Counted from the stretch's first letter, positions 1 to 6,371 are shown. The stretch is 6,437 nt of DNA from DASZQY01 sp048498575 (GCA_048498575.1 JBEHXS010000155.1:1-6437); one strand, 5' to 3'. Made by a program: numbers and translations. The notes: a model not told the origin generated them from the sequence alone.

Positions 1-21
1 CGGCTGCTCCGCGGGTATCTT

Positions 22-36
22 CCTGCGTGCCGCAGG
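22..36. repeat. Small GC inverted repeat near left edge
   Basis: CCTGCG (22-27) and CGCAGG (31-36) are perfect inverted arms around a 3-nt loop TGC. No T-run follows on either strand, so it is not a convincing intrinsic terminator. It could be the end of an upstream structure cut by the window edge, or chance in GC-rich DNA. Confidence 0.25.
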
Positions 37-38
37 GC

Positions 39-67
39 ATGACTCTGGCGCACACATATACTAATAT
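39..67 (+). promoter_or_regulatory. Candidate sigma70-like promoter for the GntR gene
   Basis: A -35-like ATGACT (39-44) and a -10-like TAATAT (62-67) are separated by 17 bp; each matches the consensus at 4 of 6 positions. An alternative -10, TATACT (57-62), overlaps it but has a poorer -35. Transcription from the first pair would start near 74-75, right at the annotated GTG. The message would then be leaderless, or would have a leader of about 36 nt if translation starts at 111. The core promoter overlaps the palindrome at 55-70, which would suit autorepression. Assigned by eye only. Confidence 0.4.
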
Positions 68-70
68 ATG
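55..70. promoter_or_regulatory. AT-rich palindrome, candidate GntR operator
   Basis: CATATA (55-60), spacer CTAA (61-64), TATATG (65-70) form a perfect 6-bp inverted repeat with 4-bp spacing. One mismatch further out, two more pairs match (52-53 with 72-73). It is strikingly AT-rich within very GC-rich DNA and covers the predicted -10 region. Dimeric FCD-type GntR regulators bind short palindromes of about this size, often in their own promoter. Assignment to the adjacent regulator is inferred from position. Confidence 0.5.
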
Positions 71-74
71 AGTT

Positions 75-950
75 GTGATCGCAGCCCCTGTCGGTCGGGG
101 TTTTCTACCGGTGCCTCTTCGGGACGATCTGGCGAAGCCGATTAACGGCGCGCGGCCTGCCACGGCGGCGGCGCGCATCCGCTCGGTGCTGCGCGCGCAG
201 ATCGTCGGCATGGAGCTCACGCCGGGCGAGTCGATCGCCGAAAAGGAGCTCTGCGAGCAGTTCGCCGTCAGCCGCACGCCCGTCCGCGAGGCGCTGCTCA
301 GTCTTGCCGACGAGCACCTCATCGAAATCCGCCCGCAGATCGGGACCTTTGTCGCGCGCATCAGCCTGCCGGCGATCCGCGACGCCATGGTTATCCGGCG
401 GGCGCTCGAGCGCGTCTCGGCGCGCGAGGCGGCGGCGCGGGCAAGCCGCCCCGACGTCAAAAAGCTGCGCGACATCCTCGAGGAACAGCGGCGCCATACC
501 GGCCGTGACGGCTTCTTTCGCTTCCATGCCGCGGACGAGGCGCTGCACCAGGCGATCGCCGACATTGCCGGCCATCCCAACATCTGGCGGGTCATCCGGC
601 AGGAGAAGGCGCAGGTCGACCGCGGGCGCCTGCTGGTGCTGCCGCAGCTCCGGCGGCGGAAGCTGGTGGTCGAGCAGCATCAGCGGATCGTCGATGCCAT
701 CGCCGCCCGGGATCCGGACTCGGCCGAGGCGGCGATGGAAGCACACCTGAAAGACGTGCTGCCGAGCTTTGCCCGTATCCAGCTCGATTATCCGGACTAC
801 TTCGAGGACAGCGAGGACGACGGCGAGGCGGCGCCACCGCGGCCGCTCGGAACCCGGGCTCGCTTGCGGAGCGGCTCGCCGCGGCGTCTGCCGCGACAGG
901 CTCCGGAGGGTGGAAAAGTATCGCGGCGAACCGCGCGCGGAGGAAAATGA
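75..950 (+). CDS. GntR-family (FadR/FCD subfamily) transcriptional regulator
   Basis: This is a DNA-binding, ligand-responsive dimeric regulator in the cytoplasm. Residues about 29-95 form the GntR winged helix-turn-helix, with the characteristic stretch LCEQFAVSRTPVREALLSL and a following wing (RPQIGTFV). Residues about 100-235 form the all-helical FCD effector domain. The expected metal/carboxylate site is visible as D154-x3-H158, H202 and H224. FCD regulators typically sense sugar acids or other small carboxylates, which fits the mannonate dehydratase gene nearby. The GTG start at 75 has no Shine-Dalgarno sequence; an in-frame GTG at 111, preceded by GGGG (97-100), would remove 12 residues and is a credible alternative. 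After about residue 245 there is an unusual tail of about 45 residues, first acidic and then Arg/Pro-rich, beyond the normal end of the family. The gene lies 64 bp upstream of the binding-protein gene on the same strand. The family call is firm; the effector is not known. Confidence 0.93.
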   Translation: MIAAPVGRGFLPVPLRDDLAKPINGARPATAAARIRSVLRAQIVGMELTPGESIAEKELCEQFAVSRTPVREALLSLADEHLIEIRPQIGTFVARISLPAIRDAMVIRRALERVSAREAAARASRPDVKKLRDILEEQRRHTGRDGFFRFHAADEALHQAIADIAGHPNIWRVIRQEKAQVDRGRLLVLPQLRRRKLVVEQHQRIVDAIAARDPDSAEAAMEAHLKDVLPSFARIQLDYPDYFEDSEDDGEAAPPRPLGTRARLRSGSPRRLPRQAPEGGKVSRRTARGGK

Positions 951-978
951 AACGGCGCGGTCCGTCATTTGTGAGGAC

Positions 979-994
979 GCCGGAACGATCCGGC
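979..994. promoter_or_regulatory. Inverted repeat just upstream of the binding-protein gene
   Basis: GCCGGA (979-984) and TCCGGC (989-994) are perfect 6-bp arms around ACGA, ending 5 bp before the GGGAGG ribosome-binding site. It could be an operator for the transporter genes or a small hairpin in the leader affecting translation. Its sequence differs from the AT-rich palindrome at 55-70, so it is not an obvious second copy of the same operator. A chance repeat in GC-rich DNA is also possible. Confidence 0.3.
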
Positions 995-999
995 AAATT

Positions 1000-1005
1000 G
1001 GGAGG
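1000..1005 (+). promoter_or_regulatory. Ribosome-binding site that fixes the start at 1015
   Basis: GGGAGG lies 9 bp before ATG 1015. This strong site, together with the Tat signal peptide that begins right after that ATG, selects 1015 over the far upstream in-frame ATG at 769, which lies inside the regulator gene. Confidence 0.8.
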
Positions 1006-1014
1006 TTTGTACCG

Positions 1015-2211
1015 ATGACAGACATTCGACTGACACGACGGTCATTCAACGTCGGCGCGCTCGGCGTGCTTGGCGCCGGCGCCTTCGGGCGCTTCGCACA
1101 AGCGGCGGCGACAGCGCCGGCATCGCCGGTCACGCTCAACGTGGTCGACGTCGCCGGCAACCTGCAGCTCACCCAGAAGTCGATGCAGGACTACGCGGCG
1201 GCCAAGCCGAACTTCGTCTCCGGCATCACTTTCGGCCAAGCGACGTCGCCTGAGCTGCCAGGCAAGCTGAAGGCCCAGCAGGACGCCAACCACGTCGACA
1301 TCGACCTGGTGCTGACCGGCACCGACGCCCTGTCGGCCGGCATCTCGCAGGGCCTGTGGGTCACGCTGCTGCCGGACCATGCAGCCGACTTGCCGAAGCT
1401 CGACGACATCTACCTGCCCGCCGCCAGCAACATGCAGGCGCTGGCGCAGGGCCAGGGCGTGGTCGTCACCTACTATCCGTCCGGCCCCCTCTTCGAATAC
1501 ATGCCGGACGCCGTCACTACGGTGCCGACAACCGCTGAAGAGCTCCTCGCCTGGGCGAAGGCCAATCCCAATCGCTTCATGTACGCCCGTCCCGCCAACT
1601 CCGGACCCGGACGCACCCTCATCATGGGGCTGCCCTACATTCTCGGCGACAGCGATCCGAAGGATCCGGTCAAAGGCTGGGACAAGACCTGGGCCTACCT
1701 GCAGGAACTCGGGCAGTACATCGAGTACTACCCGACCGGCACCGGCGCACTGATGAAGGAGCTCGGCGAAGGTTCGCGCGACATGGTGGCGTCGACCACC
1801 GGCTGGGACATCAACCCGCGCGCGCTCGGCATCGTGCCGGCGGAAGCGAAGATCTTCGCGCTGAAGGGCATGCACTGGGTCACCGACGCCCACTACATGT
1901 GCATCCCGAAGGGCGTGTCGGCCGACAAGGTCGGCGTGCTGCTCGACATGATGACCTTCATGCTGCAGCCGGCGCAGCAGGCGAACGCCTACGACAAGGG
2001 CTACTTCTATCCGGGCCCGGCGGTGAAGGACGTGCCGCTGTCGATGGCGCCGCAGGACAGCCAGGACGTCATCAGCCAGTTCGGCCGTCCGGAATACGCG
2101 GCCCTCATCGACGGCGCGCCGAAGGAGGTTCCGCTTTCGGCCGACAACCTCGTCGCGGCGTTCGATCTCTGGGACAAGCAGATCGGCGCCGGTAAGAAGC
2201 CGCCGCAATAG
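1015..2211 (+). CDS. Tat-exported ABC transporter substrate-binding protein (family 1, PotD-like)
   Basis: This is the 398-residue periplasmic solute receptor of the importer encoded downstream. The N-terminus carries a twin-arginine signal: TRRSFNVG with R8-R9, a short hydrophobic region, and a likely AxA cleavage site after A30 (FAQA). The mature protein of about 368 residues looks like an extracellular solute-binding protein of the type I/PotD-like group. It opens with a beta-strand (VTLNVVDVAGN), has a central segment NPNRFMYARPANSGPGRT, and ends with helices typical of the C-terminal lobe. There is only one cysteine (C296) and no lipobox, so it is soluble rather than a lipoprotein. The start is supported by GGGAGG 9 bp upstream. 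The context of a complete permease/ATPase set and a convergent uxuA suggests a sugar-acid ligand, whereas family resemblance points to polyamine-, iron- or phosphonate-type transporters. The ligand cannot be read from the sequence. Confidence 0.9.
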   Translation: MTDIRLTRRSFNVGALGVLGAGAFGRFAQAAATAPASPVTLNVVDVAGNLQLTQKSMQDYAAAKPNFVSGITFGQATSPELPGKLKAQQDANHVDIDLVLTGTDALSAGISQGLWVTLLPDHAADLPKLDDIYLPAASNMQALAQGQGVVVTYYPSGPLFEYMPDAVTTVPTTAEELLAWAKANPNRFMYARPANSGPGRTLIMGLPYILGDSDPKDPVKGWDKTWAYLQELGQYIEYYPTGTGALMKELGEGSRDMVASTTGWDINPRALGIVPAEAKIFALKGMHWVTDAHYMCIPKGVSADKVGVLLDMMTFMLQPAQQANAYDKGYFYPGPAVKDVPLSMAPQDSQDVISQFGRPEYAALIDGAPKEVPLSADNLVAAFDLWDKQIGAGKKPPQ

Positions 2212-2225
2212 CGGGCATCACCCGT

Positions 2226-2254
2226 TGTCCCCGGAGCGCCACGCTCCGGGGACA
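2226..2254 (+). repeat. Strong intercistronic hairpin between binding-protein and ATPase genes
   Basis: TGTCCCCGGAGC (2226-2237) pairs perfectly with GCTCCGGGGACA (2243-2254) around the loop GCCAC: a 12-bp, mostly G-C stem, 15 bp after the stop codon of the binding-protein gene. No T-run follows on either strand, so it is not a standard intrinsic terminator. In ABC operons, hairpins at this position are known to block 3'-to-5' decay or partly attenuate transcription, giving more binding protein than membrane components (malE-malF is the classic case). It could also be a copy of a dispersed palindromic repeat in this genome. Confidence 0.8.
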
Positions 2255-2317
2255 TGATCATTCGAACGGTCGGCGCGATGCGCTAGCATTGCGCAGAGAC
2301 TGGCGGAGCATCTCCCG

Positions 2318-3388
2318 ATGGCAATCCGATCGGCCACCTTCAGCGAACTCAGGCTGCAACAGGTGGGGCGCACCTTTGGCGCCGTCGACGCGCTGAAGGC
2401 GGTCGATCTCACCATCCGCAAGGGCGAGTTCATCTGCCTGCTCGGACCGTCGGGCTGCGGCAAGTCGACGACGCTCAACATCATCGCCGGGCTGCTTGCC
2501 GCGACCAGCGGCGGCATCTGGCTGGACGACAAGCGCATCGACGGGCTCCGACCGGAAGAGCGCGGCTTCGGCATGGTGTTCCAGAACTACGCGCTCTTCC
2601 CGCACATGAGCGTGCGCAAGAACATCGGCTTCGGGCTTGCCATGCGCAACGTCGCGCGCGGCGAGATCGACCGCCGCGTCAATGAGGCGATCCAGTTCGT
2701 GCGGCTCGCCGGCCAGGAGGACAAGCTGCCGGGCCAGCTCTCCGGCGGCCAGCAGCAGCGCGTCGCGATCGCGCGCGCCATCGTCGTCGAGCCGCCCCTG
2801 GTGCTGATGGACGAGCCGCTGTCCAATCTCGACGCCAAGCTCCGTCTCGAGATGCGCTCGGAAATCCGGCGCATCCACAACAGCCTCGGCGCCACCACCA
2901 TCTACGTCACGCACGACCAGGAAGAGGCGCTGTCGCTGGCCGACCGCATCGTCGTGATGGCAGCGGGAAGCGTGCGCCAGGTCGGCACGCCGGCCGAGCT
3001 CTACAGCCGGCCGGAGAGCCTCGACGTGGCGGATTTCATGGGCTTCCGCAATCGGCTCCGCGGTGTGGTCAGCCGCGTTACGGGTGAGGCGGCGAACGTG
3101 CGCGTCGGCGATGCCGAGATGTCCGGCGTGCCGCGCGGCACGCTCACGGAAGGGCAGCCCGCGGTCGTCGCCATTCGCACCGAGGATCTCGTCGCGGTCG
3201 ACGGCGATGGCGTGCCCGCGACCGTGGTCACCGCCGAATTCCGCGGCCACTCGTTCACCTGCTACGGCACCACGGCGGACGGCGTCGATGTGTTCTTCCG
3301 CGCCGCGCGCCGCCTTGGCGCCGGCGAGACGGTGCGGCTCAACGCGCCGGCCGATCGGGCGCTGGTATTCCCGGGCAGCGAAACATGA
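2318..3388 (+). CDS. ABC transporter ATP-binding protein (PotA/UgpC-like, TOBE domain)
   Basis: This 356-residue ATPase energises the importer from the cytoplasmic side. All nucleotide-binding motifs are intact: Walker A GPSGCGKST (43-51), Q-loop Q89 (MVFQNYALFPHMSV), signature LSGGQQQR (141-148), Walker B LVLMDE (161-166), D-loop SNLD (169-172) and switch histidine H199 (THDQEEAL). Residues about 245-352 form a C-terminal regulatory region of the TOBE type, as in importers for polyamines, iron, phosphonates and sugars. The length is normal for that group. ATG 2318 has GGAG (2305-2308) 9 bp upstream. The stop codon overlaps the next gene's start as ATGA, implying translational coupling to the first permease. 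It lies 106 bp after the binding-protein gene, behind a hairpin. Function as an importer ATPase is certain; the substrate is not. Confidence 0.96.
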   Translation: MAIRSATFSELRLQQVGRTFGAVDALKAVDLTIRKGEFICLLGPSGCGKSTTLNIIAGLLAATSGGIWLDDKRIDGLRPEERGFGMVFQNYALFPHMSVRKNIGFGLAMRNVARGEIDRRVNEAIQFVRLAGQEDKLPGQLSGGQQQRVAIARAIVVEPPLVLMDEPLSNLDAKLRLEMRSEIRRIHNSLGATTIYVTHDQEEALSLADRIVVMAAGSVRQVGTPAELYSRPESLDVADFMGFRNRLRGVVSRVTGEAANVRVGDAEMSGVPRGTLTEGQPAVVAIRTEDLVAVDGDGVPATVVTAEFRGHSFTCYGTTADGVDVFFRAARRLGAGETVRLNAPADRALVFPGSET

Positions 3389-4296
3389 GCGCCGGCGAGC
3401 CCGCCGCGCAGGAGCGCTTCGCGCCGCCGCTCCGGCTGCGCCTTGCCGCGCGCGGGCTCGACGCAACGACGCTGCTCGTCATTCCCGCGATCGCGGTTGC
3501 GCTCGGCCTCTTCGTCTATCCGTTCCTCTACGGCCTCTGGCTGTCGCTGGTGCCGACCAAGGGTAGCGGCGCGCTCGCCAACTACCAGGCGTTCTTCTCG
3601 GACTCGTTTCTTTACGGGACGATCAGCACGACGCTGTGGCTGGCGCTGCCGGTGACGCTGCTCAACGTGCTCGTCGCCATCCCGGTCGCTTTCCGGGTCC
3701 GGCAGATGCGGCATCAGCGGCTGCTCACCACGATCCTGGTGGTGCCGATCACGCTCGGCACCGTGCTGGTGGCGCAGGGCATGCTCTCCTATTTCGGTCC
3801 GCAGGGGTGGCTCAATCGCGTGCTCCTGCTTTTCCATGTCATCGAGCACCCGGTCCGCCTGATCCACAACTACACCGGCGTCTTCATCTCGCTGTTCATC
3901 ACCGGCTTCCCGTTCACCTTCCTGCTGACACTCTCCTACGTCACCGGCATCGACCCGACGCTGGAGCATGCGGCGGCGACGCTCGGCGCCAACGCGCGCC
4001 GGCGCTTCTGGCAGGTGCTGCTGCCGCTGCTGATGCCGGGGCTGGCGATCGTCTTCTGCCTGTCGTTCGTGCAGGCGTTTTCGGTGTTCCCCTCGGCGGT
4101 CCTGCTCGGCGCGCCGTCGGGGCCGACGCGCGTCATCTCGATCGCTGCCTACCAGGCGGCCTTCGAGCAGTACGACTACTCGATGGCGTCGGCGATCGCG
4201 ATGATCATGGGCGCCGTGCAGCTCGTCATCGTGGCGGTCGTGCTCGCGCTCCGCGGTGTCTTTTACCGCGGCCCGGCGAGCGGCGGGAAAGGCTGA
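3385..4296 (+). CDS. ABC transporter permease, first subunit (PotB-like)
   Basis: This 303-residue inner-membrane protein forms half of the translocation channel. After a hydrophilic N-terminus of about 25 residues, hydrophobic segments are visible at about 28-55, 81-103, 113-133, 165-186, 216-238 and 268-290, the six-helix layout of this permease class. The EAA-type cytoplasmic loop that docks on the ATPase lies at about 194-219 (EHAAATLGANARRRFWQVLLP, with conserved G201 and a later LP). The segment QAFSVFPSAVLLGAPSGPTR resembles the PotB-like (polyamine/phosphonate-type) subgroup. ATG 3385 overlaps the ATPase stop by 4 bp, so translation is probably coupled. The next permease gene begins 5 bp after its stop. 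Confidence 0.93.
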   Translation: MSAGEPAAQERFAPPLRLRLAARGLDATTLLVIPAIAVALGLFVYPFLYGLWLSLVPTKGSGALANYQAFFSDSFLYGTISTTLWLALPVTLLNVLVAIPVAFRVRQMRHQRLLTTILVVPITLGTVLVAQGMLSYFGPQGWLNRVLLLFHVIEHPVRLIHNYTGVFISLFITGFPFTFLLTLSYVTGIDPTLEHAAATLGANARRRFWQVLLPLLMPGLAIVFCLSFVQAFSVFPSAVLLGAPSGPTRVISIAAYQAAFEQYDYSMASAIAMIMGAVQLVIVAVVLALRGVFYRGPASGGKG

Positions 4297-4301
4297 CGTC
4301 C

Positions 4302-5132
4302 ATGCGCACGGGGAAAACTTTCGGCGAGCGGGCGTGGGCGACGGTGGTCTGGGTGCTGGTCGCCTTCTTCGTCGTCAACCTCGCGGCGATCATCGCCACG
4401 GTCGTGGTCGATTCGGTCGGCACGCGATGGCTCAGAAGCTGGCTGCCCACCGGCTACACCCTCCACTGGTATGCCGATGCGTGGAACGAGTTCCAGCTTT
4501 CCTCAGTCCTGACCGTCACCTTCGAGGTGGTGTTCCTCGTCGTCTTCCTTGCCGGGCTGGTCGGCGTGCCGGCGGCGTACGTGATGGCGCGGCGCAATTT
4601 TCCCGGCAAGCGGGTGGTGATGCTGCTTTTTCTGCTGCCGCTATTGGTGCCGCCGATCACCTACGGCATCCCGCTGGCGACGGTGCTCTATCGCGCGGGG
4701 CTCGCCGGAAACCTGTCCGGCGTCGTGCTCGCCAACCTCGTGCCGACGGTGCCCTTCGTCATCCTGGTGATGATCCCGTTCATCGAGCAGATCGACCCCA
4801 AGATCGAGGCCGCAGCGCGCGTGTTCGGCGCGAGCACGTTCCGCCTGTTCCTGTACGTGATGCTGCCGCTCTTGCTGCCGGGCGTGCTGGCGGCACTGCT
4901 GCTGGTGCTGGTACGCACCATCGCCATGTTCGAACTTACGTTCTTCACCGCCGGGCCGACCAGCCAGACGCTGGTCGTCGCGCTCTACTACGCCGTGTTC
5001 GCGGCCGGCGTGCGCGCCGTCCAGTCGATCGACGCCATGGCCGTCATCTACATGGTGACGACGCTGATCTGGCTGCTGATCGCGCTCCGCTTCGTCAATC
5101 CAACGCAGATCGTGGCGCGGGCGCGCCAGTAG
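4302..5132 (+). CDS. ABC transporter permease, second subunit (PotC-like)
   Basis: This 276-residue inner-membrane protein is the partner of the preceding permease in the heterodimeric channel. Hydrophobic segments are visible at about 13-36, 68-95, 104-130, 140-162, 186-208 and 244-263. The EAA loop at about 169-194 is close to canonical: E169-A-A, G176 and then the LP pair before the fifth helix (IEAAARVFGAS and VMLPLLLPG). ATG 4302 is chosen because a purine-rich GGGAAAGG (4285-4292) lies about 9 bp upstream and the start sits 5 bp after the first permease's stop. The same frame is open further upstream, but only as a shadow of that gene. The last 38 bp overlap the end of the convergent uxuA gene. 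Confidence 0.93.
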   Translation: MRTGKTFGERAWATVVWVLVAFFVVNLAAIIATVVVDSVGTRWLRSWLPTGYTLHWYADAWNEFQLSSVLTVTFEVVFLVVFLAGLVGVPAAYVMARRNFPGKRVVMLLFLLPLLVPPITYGIPLATVLYRAGLAGNLSGVVLANLVPTVPFVILVMIPFIEQIDPKIEAAARVFGASTFRLFLYVMLPLLLPGVLAALLLVLVRTIAMFELTFFTAGPTSQTLVVALYYAVFAAGVRAVQSIDAMAVIYMVTTLIWLLIALRFVNPTQIVARARQ

Positions 5133-6312
5133 CCGGCGGCTCCGACCAGCGCAGCGCCATCTCGACGGCGCGGAGCTCCGCCATGCCCTTCATGCGGCCG
5201 ATCGCCGAGTAGCCGGGCTTGGTGCCGTTCTTGGCGATATCGTCGAGCATCAGGTGGCCGTGGTCCGGCCGCATCGGGATCTCGGCATCGTCGCGCCCGG
5301 ACTGGCGACGCCGCTCCTCCTCGCCGATGAGCGCGCGGATCACCGCAATCATATCGACGCTGCCGGCGAGGTGATCCGATTCATGGAAAGAGTTGCCGCC
5401 TTCGCGGCGCACGTTGCGGAGATGGGCAAAGTGGACGCGCGGCGCAAACTCGGCGGCCATCGCGGCGACGTCGTTGTCCTCGCCGGCGCCCAGCGAGCCG
5501 GCGCAGAAGGTGAGACCGTTCGCCAATGACGGCACCGCCGCCAGAACGGCACGAAGCTGCTCCGCCGAGCCGGCGATGCGCGGCAGGCCGAAGAGCGGAA
5601 ACGGCGGATCGTCGGGATGGAGCGCCAGCCGCATGCCGAGTTCCTCGGCGACCGGCGCGACCTCGGAAAGAAACTCGACGAAGTTGGCGAAATAGTCGGC
5701 CTGCGTGATCCCCTCATAGGGAGCGAGGGCGCGAAAGAAATCGTCGCGCGTGTAGGCAACCGTGCCGCCGGGCAGCGGCGCCAGAACGATGCGCTCGAGT
5801 TCCTCCCGCCGCCTGGCGTCGAGCTCGTTGAAGCGAGCCTCGGCCGCGGCCACCACGCCCGCCGTGTAATCGTCGGCGGCATGGGGGCGGCGTAGGATGA
5901 AGACATCGCACGCCGCGAAATCGATCATATCGAAGCGAAGCGCCAGTCCGGACTGCACCGGATAGCGGAAGTCGGTGCGCATCCAATCGACGAGCGGGAT
6001 GAAGTTGTAGCAGACGGTACGGATGCCGGCTGCGGCGACGGCGCGCAGCGAAGCCTTGTAATTGGCGACGTACTGGCTGCGGTTGGCGGTGCGGGTGCGG
6101 ATTTCGTTGCAAACGGGGATGCTTTCAACCACCGCCCATTCACTGCCGGCGCCGGCGATGCGCTCGCGGTGGCGTGCAACCTCGTCGGCCGGCCAGGCAA
6201 CGCCATCGGGCAGGTGGTGGAGCGAGGATACGATGCCCGTCGCGCCCGCCTGGATTGCATCGGCAAGCGTTACCGGGTCACCCGGTCCGAACCACCGCCA
6301 CGTCGGCCTCAT
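5095..6312 (-). CDS. uxuA: Mannonate dehydratase UxuA (EC 4.2.1.8)
   Basis: This cytoplasmic, metal-dependent (Mn/Fe-type) TIM-barrel enzyme dehydrates D-mannonate to 2-keto-3-deoxy-D-gluconate in the glucuronate/fructuronate branch of hexuronate catabolism. The protein has 405 residues, and its N-terminus MRPTWRWFGPGDPVTL is the family's hallmark start. The residues expected as metal ligands are present: H232 (LALHPDDPP), C270 (LTFCAGSLG), H297 (HFAHLRN) and D350 (MRPDHGH). The catalytic-type H351 and Y368 (GYSAIGR) are also present, so it should be active. The core ends near ALRW (about residue 389); a further Pro/Ala-rich tail of about 16 residues is poorly characteristic of the family and is the part overlapping the convergent permease gene. 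The ribosome-binding site before ATG 6312 is weak (purine-rich GAAAGCGACAG). No other hexuronate genes (uxuB, uxaC, kdgK) are in the window. Confidence 0.96.
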   Translation of the reverse strand: MRPTWRWFGPGDPVTLADAIQAGATGIVSSLHHLPDGVAWPADEVARHRERIAGAGSEWAVVESIPVCNEIRTRTANRSQYVANYKASLRAVAAAGIRTVCYNFIPLVDWMRTDFRYPVQSGLALRFDMIDFAACDVFILRRPHAADDYTAGVVAAAEARFNELDARRREELERIVLAPLPGGTVAYTRDDFFRALAPYEGITQADYFANFVEFLSEVAPVAEELGMRLALHPDDPPFPLFGLPRIAGSAEQLRAVLAAVPSLANGLTFCAGSLGAGEDNDVAAMAAEFAPRVHFAHLRNVRREGGNSFHESDHLAGSVDMIAVIRALIGEEERRRQSGRDDAEIPMRPDHGHLMLDDIAKNGTKPGYSAIGRMKGMAELRAVEMALRWSEPPATGAPAPRSALD

Positions 6313-6343
6313 GCTGTCGCTTTCGGCTGTTGCCTATGGCGGC

Positions 6344-6371
6344 ATTGTCAGGGGGGGCCGGTGCCTGTCAA
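6344..6371 (-). promoter_or_regulatory. Candidate sigma70-like promoter for uxuA
   Basis: On the minus strand, a perfect -35 TTGACA (6371 to 6366) is followed after 16 bp by GACAAT (6349 to 6344), which matches the -10 consensus at 4 of 6 positions. Transcription would begin about 25 bases before the uxuA start codon. No palindrome like the one at 55-70 is visible nearby, so shared control by the GntR regulator is not supported from sequence. Assigned by eye. Confidence 0.5.

Noticed and set aside
1..40. Divergent minus-strand gene starting at the ATG complementary to 38-40
   Set aside because: Only about 13 codons lie in the window and no clear ribosome-binding site precedes it; it cannot be supported.
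769..1014. In-frame N-terminal extension of the binding protein from ATG 769
   Set aside because: It overlaps the regulator gene, and the strong ribosome-binding site and Tat signal show that the true start is 1015.
105..1172. Minus-strand frame (355 codons) opposite the regulator gene
   Set aside because: It spans the regulator, the intergenic gap and the Tat signal region without domain-like sequence; a GC-driven artefact.
1042..2208. Long minus-strand frame (388 codons) opposite the binding-protein gene
   Set aside because: It mirrors the plus-strand gene, reads as Arg/His/Val-rich low-complexity protein with no recognisable domain, and is expected from the high GC content.
2226..2254. 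Intrinsic terminator between the binding-protein and ATPase genes
   Set aside because: The stem is strong but no T-run follows on either strand; processing, stabilising or attenuating roles are more likely.
2279..2295. Short inverted repeat TGCGC / GCGCA upstream of the ATPase gene
   Set aside because: The arms are only 5 bp in GC-rich DNA with a 7-nt loop; not distinguishable from chance.
2258..3466. Long minus-strand frame (402 codons) opposite the ATPase gene
   Set aside because: The ATPase on the plus strand has every expected motif; the antisense product has a shadow-like Arg/Ala/Asp-rich composition.
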